A DNA stretch of 64,000 bases, from contig JANBVO010000048.1 in assembly GCA_030052745.1 (NCBI GenBank), forward strand, positions 205,801 to 269,800, in the 5' to 3' direction. The stretch's first letter is position 1. Every line of letters starts with the position of its first letter. Shown here piece by piece: positions 11,351 to 20,946 of the stretch. The notes beneath the pieces are model-generated. The model had not been told where the DNA came from. It did not search any database and saw nothing but the letters and a program-made list of their open reading frames with translations. The translations under genes and the position numbers were made by a program. This DNA comes from Pleurostoma richardsiae (taxonomy: Eukaryota > Ascomycota > Sordariomycetes > Calosphaeriales > Pleurostomataceae).

Positions 11351-11724
11351 TGCTCCGTCTCTTCTCAAATACGTCCCTGTAGCTTTTCGGTGTCTTTGTC
11401 AGCCCTTCTCACGTGTAAACTGCGCCAATGTTGAGGGCCCTCCTGAACCTTTTCGCGCAGACAATTCAACGTGTAGGAAGACAGTTCACATAGGCCGCGG
11501 CCAGATCACCCAGTCCGTCTAGACGTCACGCCTCAATTTAGCGGGCTCGGTGGAATACCTGGAAACATCTCATATCGACAAATCCCTTGAAAAGGCTGCC
11601 ATGCGCAGGCGGGTTGGAGGTAGGCGACGTGCCAATCGACAAGCTGGGAGCACAAAGGACGAAGCATTCAGGGACAGAATCCGTGCTGGTTCACAGCTAC
11701 CCTATTATCATATATCCAATAATC
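11351..11724. other. Convergent intergenic gap
   Basis: Lies between the 3' ends of the PEBP gene (plus) and the helicase-like gene (minus). No feature was recognised. Confidence 0.45.
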
Positions 11725-13902
11725 CTATCTAGGCCCCCGGAGGATCTCCATGAGGCCAATGCCAGGTCTGTTTCGGCGGAGGACCCTAACAACGTGCTCG
11801 ACAGCATCTGCCGACACCATTGTGAGCCCACCGGTGAGGTATTCGCCACTGTGCCGGTCTCTAAAAATCCCGAACTGCAGGGCGTAGAGCTTATCCACCC
11901 GCAGTTTCTCCAACTGGCGCCAAGCGTCAAGGTAGGGGCAGCAATTGCCCAAGAACCGCCGGGAGGAGAGGTGTATCAGCCGCAGTCTGGCGTTATCGCT
12001 GTCATCATCCACGATGTCTCCGTCGATATCTATGCCGCAAAAGCAAAATTCGGTCAAGTTGAAGAAATAGGCGTGCAGTAGGCACCGCTCCACCTGTAGG
12101 ACCTCGCCGGGTGACAGCGGGGCCTCTAAGTGCCAGTGTGCCGCGTTTCCCGCTATCTGTAAATCCGTCTCAAGGGTCGTGATCAGCTGGAACGCCTCGG
12201 CAAAGTAGCGTTCTCTCACTATTACTGGATCATCTCTGCGAGTCTTTGCTCGCACGCGCCGCTCGTAGTAGACTAGGGCGGTCCAGAGCGCACCCCTGCT
12301 AGAGTGGCCCCTTAGCACGCCCTCTGCGGCGCCCTCGACTGCCTCACTGAGGTCGAGTGGAGGGTCACCTGCAGGCCCTGCCTCCTCGAGCTCGTCTTTG
12401 GGACATATCAGCATGTCCACCTTGACACGGAGGACCGCGACCATGCGGATCAGCGTCTTGGCTACACGGAGCGACATGTCTTCAATCTCAGTAATTAACG
12501 CGAACAGAAGCGCGGGTCCAAACTCTTGGACCATCTGCAGCGCCCTGAACACTCTCAACCCGAAGCCGGGCGTCAACTCATACCCGTCCGGCCCAGTAAC
12601 GACGCATCGTAGCTCCGCGAGCTGGCGCCGGGTTTCTAATGCCGCCTCTAGGCACGTTGTGGTCTCCTCGACCGGGACATCGGCGAGTCGGCGGCCCGGC
12701 CAGTACGCTATAGCCTCGAAGACCAGCTCCATCAGATCGCGCGTCGCGGCCCACGAGTGAGGCCTCTGCAGCCGATCATCTGGCCAGGCCGCAAAGACGA
12801 CAGTTCTCGTGGCATGAAATTCTGGGTTGTTCCATGCCGGGCGCGGTAATGCCAGGTACGCCCTCGTGTTTTCGAGCTCCTGCTCGGACCGGGTCACAGT
12901 AGTCAGGACTGGCTGCCTTAGCACGGTGTCCCATTCGTGCGCCTCCATATCCGCCGACACGATGATATCTATCGGCCTGCAAAGCGGGTACATCAGGCCC
13001 AGCCCGACATCCGTTTGCATGTAACCTACCCCAGCCCCGAACCTCATCATGTTCGCGATATTTTCGTGCGAAAACAAATCCAGTTGGAGATTCTCTAGCT
13101 GGAGTAGCTCACATCCACGCATTTCGTCTCTGTGTGCCTGACAGATGATGAACGCGGCGATGTGCTTACCTCTGCTGACAGCAAGAGATGCCCGTGCCTC
13201 AACGGCCGCGTCATACAGCTGACGAAACGACACCACCCGCGATTCGTGGTCAGTACTTGTTACAACCTCCTTATATTCGCAGCGGGCGACCGCCTCGGCT
13301 GGGCCAAATTCTCCCGCTTCCCCGCCTCCCAGGCAGATATGCGTTCCGAAGCTCGCCCGCATGAGGTCACCCCAGAACGATCGGTGGCGCAGCGTGGACA
13401 GTATTATGAGGTTGATAGACAGATCCTCAGGGCTGCCGCCCTCGTGTACCCTCGCCTGCGCCCAGTCGGCAAGCACACCCATGCAGAGCGCGACATTTGC
13501 ATCGTACAGCGCGGCATGTGGGTCGAGTATAACGACGAGGCGGCGGCTCAGCCGCATCTGCCGAACGAGCCGCTTGAGAAGCCTGAAGGTCATGACCTTA
13601 GTCGACCCTGCAGCCGCCCTTGCTTGGGCATAATAGCCGCAACGAAAATTCGCCTGCAGATTCAACTCGAAGACGATGCATTCGAACTCCCTCGGGAGTG
13701 CGATAATCACTTCAAACGGCCTTGTAGCCTTCGCGACCTCGCCCATGACGACGCTCGCGATTTCTGTTCTCGACCAGATGCCCGGCCGGCAGACAATGTC
13801 CATCGACATGACGCCGCCTCTGGCAAGGCGGAAGTTAAACCGCCTGCCGTCTTGCATCGACGGCTGTCCGTGCCCTTGTGGCAAGCCCTGTCCTGTATCC
13901 AT
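11725..13902 (-). CDS. Degenerate DEAH-type helicase-like protein
   Basis: Single-exon open frame of 725 aa with no frameshift. Its order of motifs mirrors DEAH RNA helicases. CGY at 88-90 sits where VGY normally stands. MTFRLLKRL (104-112) matches the 'mTdGmLLre' region. VVILDPHA (123-130) replaces ILDEAH. LIILSTL (165-171) sits at the SAT motif. HIAAFIICQAHRDE aligns with the start of the second RecA domain. The stretch 420-470 (LEAALE...LAELRCV...YELTP.FGLRVF) resembles the winged-helix/HA2 region. No Walker A lysine motif is visible, and the DEAH Glu is replaced by Pro, so ATPase activity is doubtful. It may be a catalytically dead relative that binds RNA or a partner. An inverted, broken partial copy lies at 54955-55270. 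Family assignment is inferred by eye; the open frame itself is solid. Confidence 0.7.
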   Translation of the reverse strand: MDTGQGLPQGHGQPSMQDGRRFNFRLARGGVMSMDIVCRPGIWSRTEIASVVMGEVAKATRPFEVIIALPREFECIVFELNLQANFRCGYYAQARAAAGSTKVMTFRLLKRLVRQMRLSRRLVVILDPHAALYDANVALCMGVLADWAQARVHEGGSPEDLSINLIILSTLRHRSFWGDLMRASFGTHICLGGGEAGEFGPAEAVARCEYKEVVTSTDHESRVVSFRQLYDAAVEARASLAVSRGKHIAAFIICQAHRDEMRGCELLQLENLQLDLFSHENIANMMRFGAGVGYMQTDVGLGLMYPLCRPIDIIVSADMEAHEWDTVLRQPVLTTVTRSEQELENTRAYLALPRPAWNNPEFHATRTVVFAAWPDDRLQRPHSWAATRDLMELVFEAIAYWPGRRLADVPVEETTTCLEAALETRRQLAELRCVVTGPDGYELTPGFGLRVFRALQMVQEFGPALLFALITEIEDMSLRVAKTLIRMVAVLRVKVDMLICPKDELEEAGPAGDPPLDLSEAVEGAAEGVLRGHSSRGALWTALVYYERRVRAKTRRDDPVIVRERYFAEAFQLITTLETDLQIAGNAAHWHLEAPLSPGEVLQVERCLLHAYFFNLTEFCFCGIDIDGDIVDDDSDNARLRLIHLSSRRFLGNCCPYLDAWRQLEKLRVDKLYALQFGIFRDRHSGEYLTGGLTMVSADAVEHVVRVLRRNRPGIGLMEILRGPR

Positions 13903-14130
13903 GGTTTAAGGTGCGCCTCAGAAAGTCAAATCAGGTTGCGAAACGAAAATATGGAGTGGAGGGGGATGAAGTGAGGCTGGGGAAAGGGAGAGTGGAGGGT
14001 GGAGAGAGTCAGGTTGCAAAGATAAAGGCTGGAGGGACTTGGGCGCTTGCCTGAACTGAGGAAGGTGCCGGTAAGGTGAGGGCGTGAGGCAAGGTCAGGG
14101 AAGGTACTACCTCCCTATCCAGGTACCTAA

Positions 14131-14143
14131 GTACCTAGGTGAG
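14131..14143 (-). promoter_or_regulatory. Motif shared with the paralogue A promoter
   Basis: The same 13 bases as at 5339-5351, here 229 bp upstream of the ATG at 13902 and in the same relative orientation. It is preceded by another AGGTACCTAA, giving a double site. Whether it binds a regulator is unknown. Confidence 0.3.
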
Positions 14144-14299
14144 TTTAGATGAGGGTCGTGATGCAACTCCCATGTGCTCCCTCGACAAGACAGGTTGCTG
14201 GCAGCAGTAGACGGCACCAGCAGCCAGTCACCTGTCAACGCCCCCGCGGCTCGTGGATACACATCACCAACTCGCGGGTGTCGCATGCCCCTCCCATCC

Positions 14300-14642
14300 A
14301 CCATCTGGTGCCGTCCCCATCATTACAGGGACACGTTCTCACATGAAAACGCGAGACAACAAGAGACACAGGATCAAGGCTGCCAGAGGAAGCCTGGCGA
14401 CAAGGTATGCCCACGTGGTTCGCGACGTCTGGGCCTCCTGGTACGACGATAAAGTTGGATACGGACGGCATTCGGCTCCCAACGAAGGTGTCCCGTTCCT
14501 TGATCGACTGTAGTGGAAGGATTACTGTAAGATGCGACTCGAAGTTGGCTTACCAAGTCCAGCCGCGGGAGATGCTGGCTAAACAAGCCCCGAAGACGAG
14601 GGGACAGCTACAAGAGCATTGCGGAGTGCCAACGCGGGCCTT
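14300..14642 (-). repeat. Dispersed segment, copy 1 of 2
   Basis: About 340 bp whose reverse complement closely matches 54511-54850. Differences are mostly transitions. On the minus strand it lies upstream of the helicase-like gene; at 54.5 kb it lies upstream of the helicase relic. The two copies therefore mark an inverted duplication of one larger unit. No intact coding frame shared by both copies was recognised. Confidence 0.75.
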
Positions 14643-15483
14643 CTCGAAATCTCATAAATACGATGTGGGCGAGGTGTGCAACTAATATCTGCTCGCAGAA
14701 CAGGGACTACCCACAAGACAGGAGGAAGAGAATCATGGCAGCTACCCAACCCACTGAGCTCATGCGAAAGCAGACCAACTCATACCACAATTCCACCATC
14801 GAGCGATTTAGGTAGCGGGAAGCCCCAGCCAATGACTACTACAGAGGCATGACAACCTCCTCCAACAGCTTCCCCAAAGCTTTTCTAGCTGAAGCTGCAG
14901 TCAGTTATGCCTCTGACGCCCCTTTGACAGCTTTAGTAGAGTCTATAATGATGATTTTCGGCGAGTGTCACCCACGCAGACCGCCATTACACAAAGAAAG
15001 CGGAGCAGCTTCTGCCATCCATCCATCCATCCATCCATCGAGAGTGCGATCCTGGTGCTGAGTGACCATTCCTCCTTGAAGTTGTCTAGCCTAGGGTAGC
15101 CCGTGATAGAGTCAACCTGAGTGTGCTGAGGTAGAAACCACTCGAGAAAGCTCGATGTCATCCTATGGTGCAGTGGCCGATCTTCCCGCTGCCATCTTGA
15201 ATCTCTGACTATGGGGCAGGTGCCGTGCAGGACGACAGTGGGCACGGGAGTCTGCTACACCCTGAGGCATCACTCTCACATCGGCTCTGCAACGCATCTG
15301 CCTAAGGTACTTTATTATTTTATTTTCGCCCGCGTCGCCCTCACCTCGCGAAAACTCTCCCACAACACAGGAGACCACACCACCCCATCTCTTTTCGCGA
15401 CATCCACCTCGACCCCATCGACAAAACCATCGCGATTTTGTAGCGCTTTCTTCCCCGGAAGAGACACGAAAATCGGAGAAGCA
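14643..15483. other. Intergenic, with a CCAT microsatellite
   Basis: No gene was recognised. A (CCAT)6 tract occupies about 15015-15039. The last 180 bases are C- and A-rich and probably form the leader of the gene at 15484. Confidence 0.5.
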
Positions 15484-16998
15484 ATGGAGAGAGAAAACCC
15501 GGGCAAGGACGGGCGCAGCATCTCCTGGGAGGAGTACGCGCAGAGAGAAGTCGAGGGGAGCCGTGGCACCTCCAGGAAGGACACCCGGCTGACCAACCGT
15601 GGCAACTCCGGCGAGGAGACCCTGCAGGACAACCGCGGCAGCTTCGCGCAGGAGGACGCGGAGATGGCCAAGGGCAAGAGACCCCGAGAGGTCGATGAGG
15701 TAGAGGAGGGAGAGGTGACGAGCTCCGAGGAGCAGCGCCTCGCCAAGTCATCGCGCATGGCAGCCGACCAAGCCCCCGGCAGATCCTCATTGAGGCCTGA
15801 CGGGACGGTGCAGTGGGGAGGGCTCAAGTGCAAGATGGTCGACCTTGGGACGGTGAGGCCGTCGAACATGTTCCTCGCTCGGAAGACCAATATGCCGTCG
15901 CTGGTCCCGTGCGGCCTGGGCTCACGGTCAACGGATCGAGGGATCGTGAACGAGGTCTACGGCTATGTGAGTGAGACAGGAAGTCGGTCCATGGCCGCAG
16001 TCAATGTCGAGAAGAACGTCTTCAAGGACGCGACCAGTCTGGCGGACTGGGAGATGAATGACATGCCCGAGGGCACACTGACGACCATGACGGTGCTGTA
16101 CGAGGCTCCAACAAACACTGGCGCGATGGCCCAGTTGAGGAGGCTTCGGAGATTGAGGAGGAGCGACGGGGTGTCACAGCGGCCGCGAGCCCTTGAGAGC
16201 GTCGAGCAGGCAGAGGCGCGCGACAAGTGCGCGAACTGCGGTCGAGCAGACCACGAGCTGGCAGATTGCGTTGGGCCCCCGCAGAACCGAGGGTACTTCA
16301 TCGGTTGCCCGGCTTGCAACAACCAGCGCCACTTCCCGGACGAGTGTGGAGTGGTCAACGCCATGACTTCCGAGGAGAAGTGGGATCTGTTTATCCGGTG
16401 TCGGGCCCAGAAGCCGTCTTTCCCGACGCGGCAGGGCTGGCTGGCTCTGGCACGAGAGCACCCGGACGACGAGCTAGGGTATCCACTCTCGATGGAGTTC
16501 GTGGCGAGAGAATGGGCGGCGAAGAAGTTATGGGAGGATCATAACTACGGAGCGCCCGCTGGGCCGCAGCTGGAGCGAGATCCGGCGACGGAGACACTGG
16601 CAATCACAGAGGAGTCTGTGAAGGAGGGTTGCATCAAGGTCGCTTTCGAGCCGAGCAAGCGGGATATGCAAGGCCAAATCCTACACGCGGGCACCACCGT
16701 GTACATGGATCGTATGTTGAGAGATCTCGAGGCGCAGAAGAGACAGGCGCAGAACAGCGAGGGCCAGTCCATGGCGGACGCACCCTCGGGCTCGGGCCTG
16801 GCCATGTCTGCCTGGGCAAGGCGCCCAGGAGCACAGCATCCAGGTGCCAACCGAGCCGGTCCTTCGTCTACAGGACCATGGATGTCGAGCCTCGACGGCC
16901 GGCAGCAGAACGCGCGCTTGAGAGATGTCTCGAGCATGGACGAGATTGCGGCCCAGTTGAGCGGCTGTCTGGATGCGGACACGGAAATGCAGGAGTAG
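15484..16998 (+). CDS. Double CCHC zinc-knuckle protein, paralogue C
   Basis: Third member of the family, 504 aa from the ATG at 15484. The frame is open upstream to 15211, but this ATG (gaagcaATGG) gives an N terminus like those of the paralogues. The knuckles are at residues 249-262 and 275-288, with VGPP in the linker, followed by RAQKPSFP, HPDDELGYPLSMEFV and EWAAKKLW. The block from the first knuckle to LERDPAT is strongly conserved with paralogue B. The N-terminal 60 residues hold imperfect repeats of basic and acidic character (RGTSRKDT / RGNSGEET / RGSFAQED), comparable in position to the repeats of paralogue A. An Arg/Leu-rich stretch (LRRLRRLRR) precedes the knuckles and may contact nucleic acid. 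The codon choice is more GC-rich than in paralogue B. Function unknown. Confidence 0.87.
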   Translation: MERENPGKDGRSISWEEYAQREVEGSRGTSRKDTRLTNRGNSGEETLQDNRGSFAQEDAEMAKGKRPREVDEVEEGEVTSSEEQRLAKSSRMAADQAPGRSSLRPDGTVQWGGLKCKMVDLGTVRPSNMFLARKTNMPSLVPCGLGSRSTDRGIVNEVYGYVSETGSRSMAAVNVEKNVFKDATSLADWEMNDMPEGTLTTMTVLYEAPTNTGAMAQLRRLRRLRRSDGVSQRPRALESVEQAEARDKCANCGRADHELADCVGPPQNRGYFIGCPACNNQRHFPDECGVVNAMTSEEKWDLFIRCRAQKPSFPTRQGWLALAREHPDDELGYPLSMEFVAREWAAKKLWEDHNYGAPAGPQLERDPATETLAITEESVKEGCIKVAFEPSKRDMQGQILHAGTTVYMDRMLRDLEAQKRQAQNSEGQSMADAPSGSGLAMSAWARRPGAQHPGANRAGPSSTGPWMSSLDGRQQNARLRDVSSMDEIAAQLSGCLDADTEMQE

Positions 16999-17425
16999 GC
17001 TGCTCTCCCGCACGGAGACGAAACGCCACTGCGGTGGTAGGACTACGGTCCGTTGAGCACAACGTTGTGCCTGTTTCAATAGGAAATTGAGAATGATTAC
17101 CTGTCGACCTTTAGCCTACACTTACCCGAAGCTCCCCGTGACCGCCTGTGACTGGTCGTATGTCTTCTTCCCCGCCTGAAATGCCAATCGACGTGACTCT
17201 TCTTTTCCCACTCCGGCCGGTCTGCTACCGTTGTAGTTGTTGCAGTGGGTGCCACAACTGCCAAGTCCCTTGTATATCGTTCACACCCATGGCATCAGGT
17301 TGGTATTGTAGGACTCTACTACTCAGAAAGCTTCATGTCGGCCACTAGCACATACGAGAATTTCATTGAGCCTTACACCGAGAGGCCGCCGAGACGGGTT
17401 CTTGAGTGCGCCAGACCCCTCCGTG
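16999..17425. other. Intergenic, nothing recognised
   Basis: 3' flank of paralogue C up to the first unit of the palindromic array. No gene or repeat was recognised. Confidence 0.45.
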
Positions 17426-18590
17426 ACTCTAATCCATGGCGGCCTCCTGTGCACACATGACAGCTCCATGACGAGGGCCGCCGTCAAGCCTTTCAGGTAG
17501 ATAAATAAGCCGCCATGGGGCCGATTTATATAGGAAAATGATCGCCATGAACTGAAGTCATGGCGGCCCTATTCCTACCTAAAAACCCTTCATGGCGGAG
17601 GCCGCCATGAGGCCGATTTGTATGGGGAAAAGGCCTCCATCAACTAAATTCATGGCGGCCGATTTGCCAGCTAAGAAGTGGTCATGGCGGCGTCGCCATG
17701 AGCTTTAATTTTAGGTGAGAACCAAGGCGTCATGAAAGTAGTCCATGGAGGCCATTTTACCACCTAAATACCCTTCATGACGGCTACCTCCATCGGCTTA
17801 ATTCGTGTAGGCCGTAAGGCGTCATAGCCTCAGTTCAGGCTCTCGTAAAGGCCTCGCCATGAGCTCGATTTGGGTGGGAGATAGGCCGCCATGACTTTAG
17901 TTCACGGCGGCCATTTCACCACCCAAAAACCCTTGATGGCGGCTTCCGCCATGAGCTTGATTTGGGTGGGCCGGAGGCCGCCATGAGCCCGATCTAGGTC
18001 AACTATAGGCCGCCATGAACTGCTTTCATAGCGGCCTCTAGGCCACCCAAATCAGGCCCATGGCGGCCCTCGCCATGAAGGCTTTTCAGGTGGCAAAATG
18101 ACCGCCATCAACCACTTCCATGGCGGCCTAGTTTACACCTAAATCAGGCTCATGGCGCCCTCTACTTAAGACTCGCCATGACGGCTTTTAACGTAATAAA
18201 ATGGCCGCCATGACTGTGATCCATAGCGGTCTCCAGCCCATATAAACCAAGCCCATAGCGACTTCCGCTATGAAAGCTTTTTAAGTAGTAAAATCGCTGC
18301 CATAAACTACTTTCATGACGGCCTGCCGCCTACCTTAAATGCCTTCATGGCGGCCTCCGCTATGGAGCTAATTTACATAGAAGAAAGGCCGCCATAAATC
18401 ACAGTCATGGCGGCCTTTTCTCAACCTAAAAATCCGCCATGGCGTTGTAATATTAAATTATAGTGAGGCCACCATGGAGCTGATTTGTATGGGGAAAAGA
18501 CCTTCATGAACTAGAGTCATGGCGGCCTCTGGCCCACCTAAAAAGCCTTCATGGCGGCCTTGACCCTACCTACGTCAACTCCATGGAGCT
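17426..18590. repeat. Palindromic satellite array, block 1 (about 11 units)
   Basis: Repeats of roughly 90-110 bp. Each unit contains GGCCGCCATGA facing TCATGGCGGCC across a loop of about 7 nt, with the stem continued by AGGTGGGAAAA-like and TTTTCCCACCT-like arms. A second short dyad (CATGGCGG..CCGCCATG) joins units. Loop centres can be seen near 17548, 17646, 17738, 17900, 18024, 18114, 18217, 18310, 18402 and 18514. The copies differ mainly by transitions (CATGG to CATAG, GGCGG to GACGG). No open frame spans the array. It reads as tandem hairpin units, not a coding region; function unknown. Confidence 0.85.
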
Positions 18591-19491
18591 TATTTTTTTT
18601 TTAAGTAGGCTACAGGCTTATACACACTGTCGACATTTTCGGCGTCAGAAGCGACGAGTTATACGCCCATGAGGGCCACAGGAAGGTAATGCTCTACGTG
18701 ATTCGAGAGCCTAAACAACGGTAATGTTACGAGGTAGAATCGCACAACTCTGGATCAATCAGAACGTGAAAGACACTACGGGCTCCCTCACAGGGCTTTC
18801 GAGAACACATGCTGCGCGAGCTAAGAATCTACTAGCCGTGCTGTCGGACTCAGCCGCGAGCGAAGTGTCCTGAACAACTGGCGGGATCAACATCTCGGAG
18901 CGTTGTATCGTAAGTGCCTTGAGGTTACTCGTAATGCGCGGCCCGGGCGTCTGATAGATAGCAGCCATATCCTAGAAAGCCCGTCATACCCAGCCAGGAG
19001 CAACGCTACAGAGACAGCGGATCCTCCCCCCTTAGAGCGCGACCACCATAGCATCGGCGCCGGCCAGGGGACAGAATCGTAGCTGCGATTGTGCGGTGTC
19101 TGCGGCACGACCACCCGACCATCCAGGACGCAGCATGCGACAGCACATTCGCCTCCTACAGGAAGGCCTCTGCTGCGCTATCAACTCCAGAGCCTAGGTG
19201 TGCCCTCCGTCGAAGTGATCGATGATAAGCTCTGACTATGGCGTGGACTTCGTTAACACGATAGCCTTCGCGACCCTCCGCTTGCTAGGTATGCCGAACG
19301 TTCACATCCGCGTAGATTATAGAATAAAAGTGAAGGAGCCAGCAGAGTTGAAGTTCCGGCCCTCGAATGCAATCTCCATACACCAGTCGCTGTATTGGAA
19401 CGGTCTATTCCTTAAGGAGCTGAGCCGCCGTTTAGACTGACACTACGCGCGTCGGAAATGAAGAAAAGCATAAGGACCGCAAGTCGGCAAA
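18591..19491. other. Unrelated 0.9-kb segment splitting the satellite
   Basis: No satellite unit is present in this stretch. GGAGCT occurs at both edges (18585-18590 and 19492-19497), compatible with an insertion and target-site duplication. The same hexamer is close to the unit's own text, so this is weak. Small open frames (18759-18968 minus, 19222-19440 plus) show no domain I recognise. It could be a decayed transposable element or an old spacer. Confidence 0.5.
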
Positions 19492-20095
19492 GGAGCTCAT
19501 ATAAGTCGACTTCGTGGCGGCTTTTTAGGTGGGAAAAGGGCCGCCATGAACTGAAGTCATGGCGGCCTTTTTCCTATACAATTAGCTCCATGGCGGCCTC
19601 GCCATGAAGCCTTTAAAGGTAGTAAAATGGCCGCCATGAACTACTTTTATGACGGCCTAGCTCCTACCCAAATCGAGCCTATGGCGAGACTACCATCAAG
19701 TGCATTTATGGCGGCCATTTCACTACCTAAATCAGGCCCATGGCGGCCCTCGCCATGGAGGCTTTTAAGGTGGTAAAACCGCCGCCATCAACTGCTTTCA
19801 TGGCGACCTTTTCTCCATATAAATTAGCTCCATGGCGGCCTCGCCATGAGCTTTATTTGGGTAGGTGGCAGGCCGCCATGAACCACTTTCATGGCGGCTC
19901 TTTTCCCACCTAAAAAGTCGGCATGGCGGCCGCCGCCAATGCTGCCATGGGCTTGATTTGCATGGAGTAAAGGCTTTCATAACTCAAAGTTATGGCGGCT
20001 AACTTCCTAGCTAAAGAGCCATCATGGTGCTCCTTACTAGGATTCATTCATGGGAGCTAGCAGCTAAACTTCTAACATGAGAGGCCGTCATGGCC
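19492..20095. repeat. Palindromic satellite array, block 2 (about 5 units)
   Basis: Same unit as block 1. The clearest hairpin is 19539-19549 paired with 19557-19567, a perfect 11-bp stem with a 7-nt loop. It extends by about eight more pairs, counting G.U, through GGGAAAAG and TTTTTCC. Further units centre near 19650, 19720, 19795 and 19880. The block fades out after 20 kb. Confidence 0.85.
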
Positions 20096-20589
20096 TCCAT
20101 TCATGTACAGCTCAACGTTTCTATCGTCGTCCTCGACAGGTCTAGAAGAAAAGGGAGAGGCTATCTCCAGATTGACAAGAGAGGCCCGGCCGTCAAAGCT
20201 GACAGTTACAATGACAGCTTAGTCGTCTAAGTTGTTCATCAGCGGCAACGGCCTCCGAGCTGCGGTTCCGGTACACCGCGACCTGTATGCTTACCCAGAA
20301 TACATCCTTGTTAGTTGGTAGAGTTGTCGAACTAGACTTCTGCCCGAAGGGTAATCGCGAGCTCAGAAAACTTCCATACCATCTAGTCGTTGATCGCTGA
20401 AGACGGAAAGGAAGCGGAATCCGGGCCGTCGACCGTCGGCCGAGGCGGGAGAAAGGTCTGTCAAAGGCGTTGCCACCACTTGTCATGGCTGCCAAAGGGA
20501 TGAGATGGATATGGCTGAATGTCTGTATTATTCTTTAGTATAAGGCCAGCACGACCGCCAGCGCTGGTGCAGTAGTACCGGTGGGCGCG
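20096..20589. other. Unassigned
   Basis: A minus-strand open frame (20193-20495) has no recognisable domain. The stretch holds the tail of the satellite and the decayed 3' side of the transporter relic. Confidence 0.4.
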
Positions 20590-20880
20590 TCGTCGGCCGA
20601 GGGGGGTCACGCGGCCCGCCATCGCGTCCGAGAGCTCGCCGGTCAGCCAGGCGATGAGCACCGCCTGCAGGAAGGCCAACGGCGACATGCGCATAGGCGT
20701 CTCGAGGGAGGGGAGCGTGAGCGCCTCGGTCATGACGCGGTTGGTGGCGACCGTCTTGGCAACCGCCAGGACGACGCCGGCGAGAGTGAGCAGGAAGATA
20801 TTTTTGCGCTTGGCGTTTGCATCGTTGAACCGCTCTTGGGCTTTACATAGACACCTCAGATTGTAGACTGTGCCGGGTGT
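20590..20880 (-). pseudogene. Relic of a triose-phosphate/nucleotide-sugar transporter
   Basis: The minus strand encodes GVVLAVAKTVATNR, then LPSLE and RMSPLAFLQ, then a stretch containing AWLTGEL. This run resembles an internal part of TPT/SLC35-type transporters (paired membrane helices around a 'KTV.TNR ... RMSPLA.LQ ... TGEL' core). The frame stays open for 161 codons (20946-20461), but both ends diverge into unrelated sequence, and the remaining eight or so helices are missing. I therefore call a truncated relic. A short spliced gene cannot be excluded. Confidence 0.55.
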
Positions 20881-20946
20881 CGATGTGTGCTCTGGTCCAG
20901 AAGCGAGATCGAGGTATGAACTCGTTGTCAGCCATGGAGAAGACAA

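Noticed and set aside
12398-13974. Plus-strand frames across the helicase-like gene
   Set aside because: They are antisense shadows of the 725-codon minus-strand frame in GC-rich DNA.
15211-15483. N-terminal extension of knuckle paralogue C (91 extra codons)
   Set aside because: The upstream frame is open by chance. The ATG at 15484 has the better context and its product resembles the paralogues' N termini.
17426-20095. CRISPR-like array
   Set aside because: Repeats are themselves long diverged palindromes with no constant-length unique spacers, and the genome is fungal.
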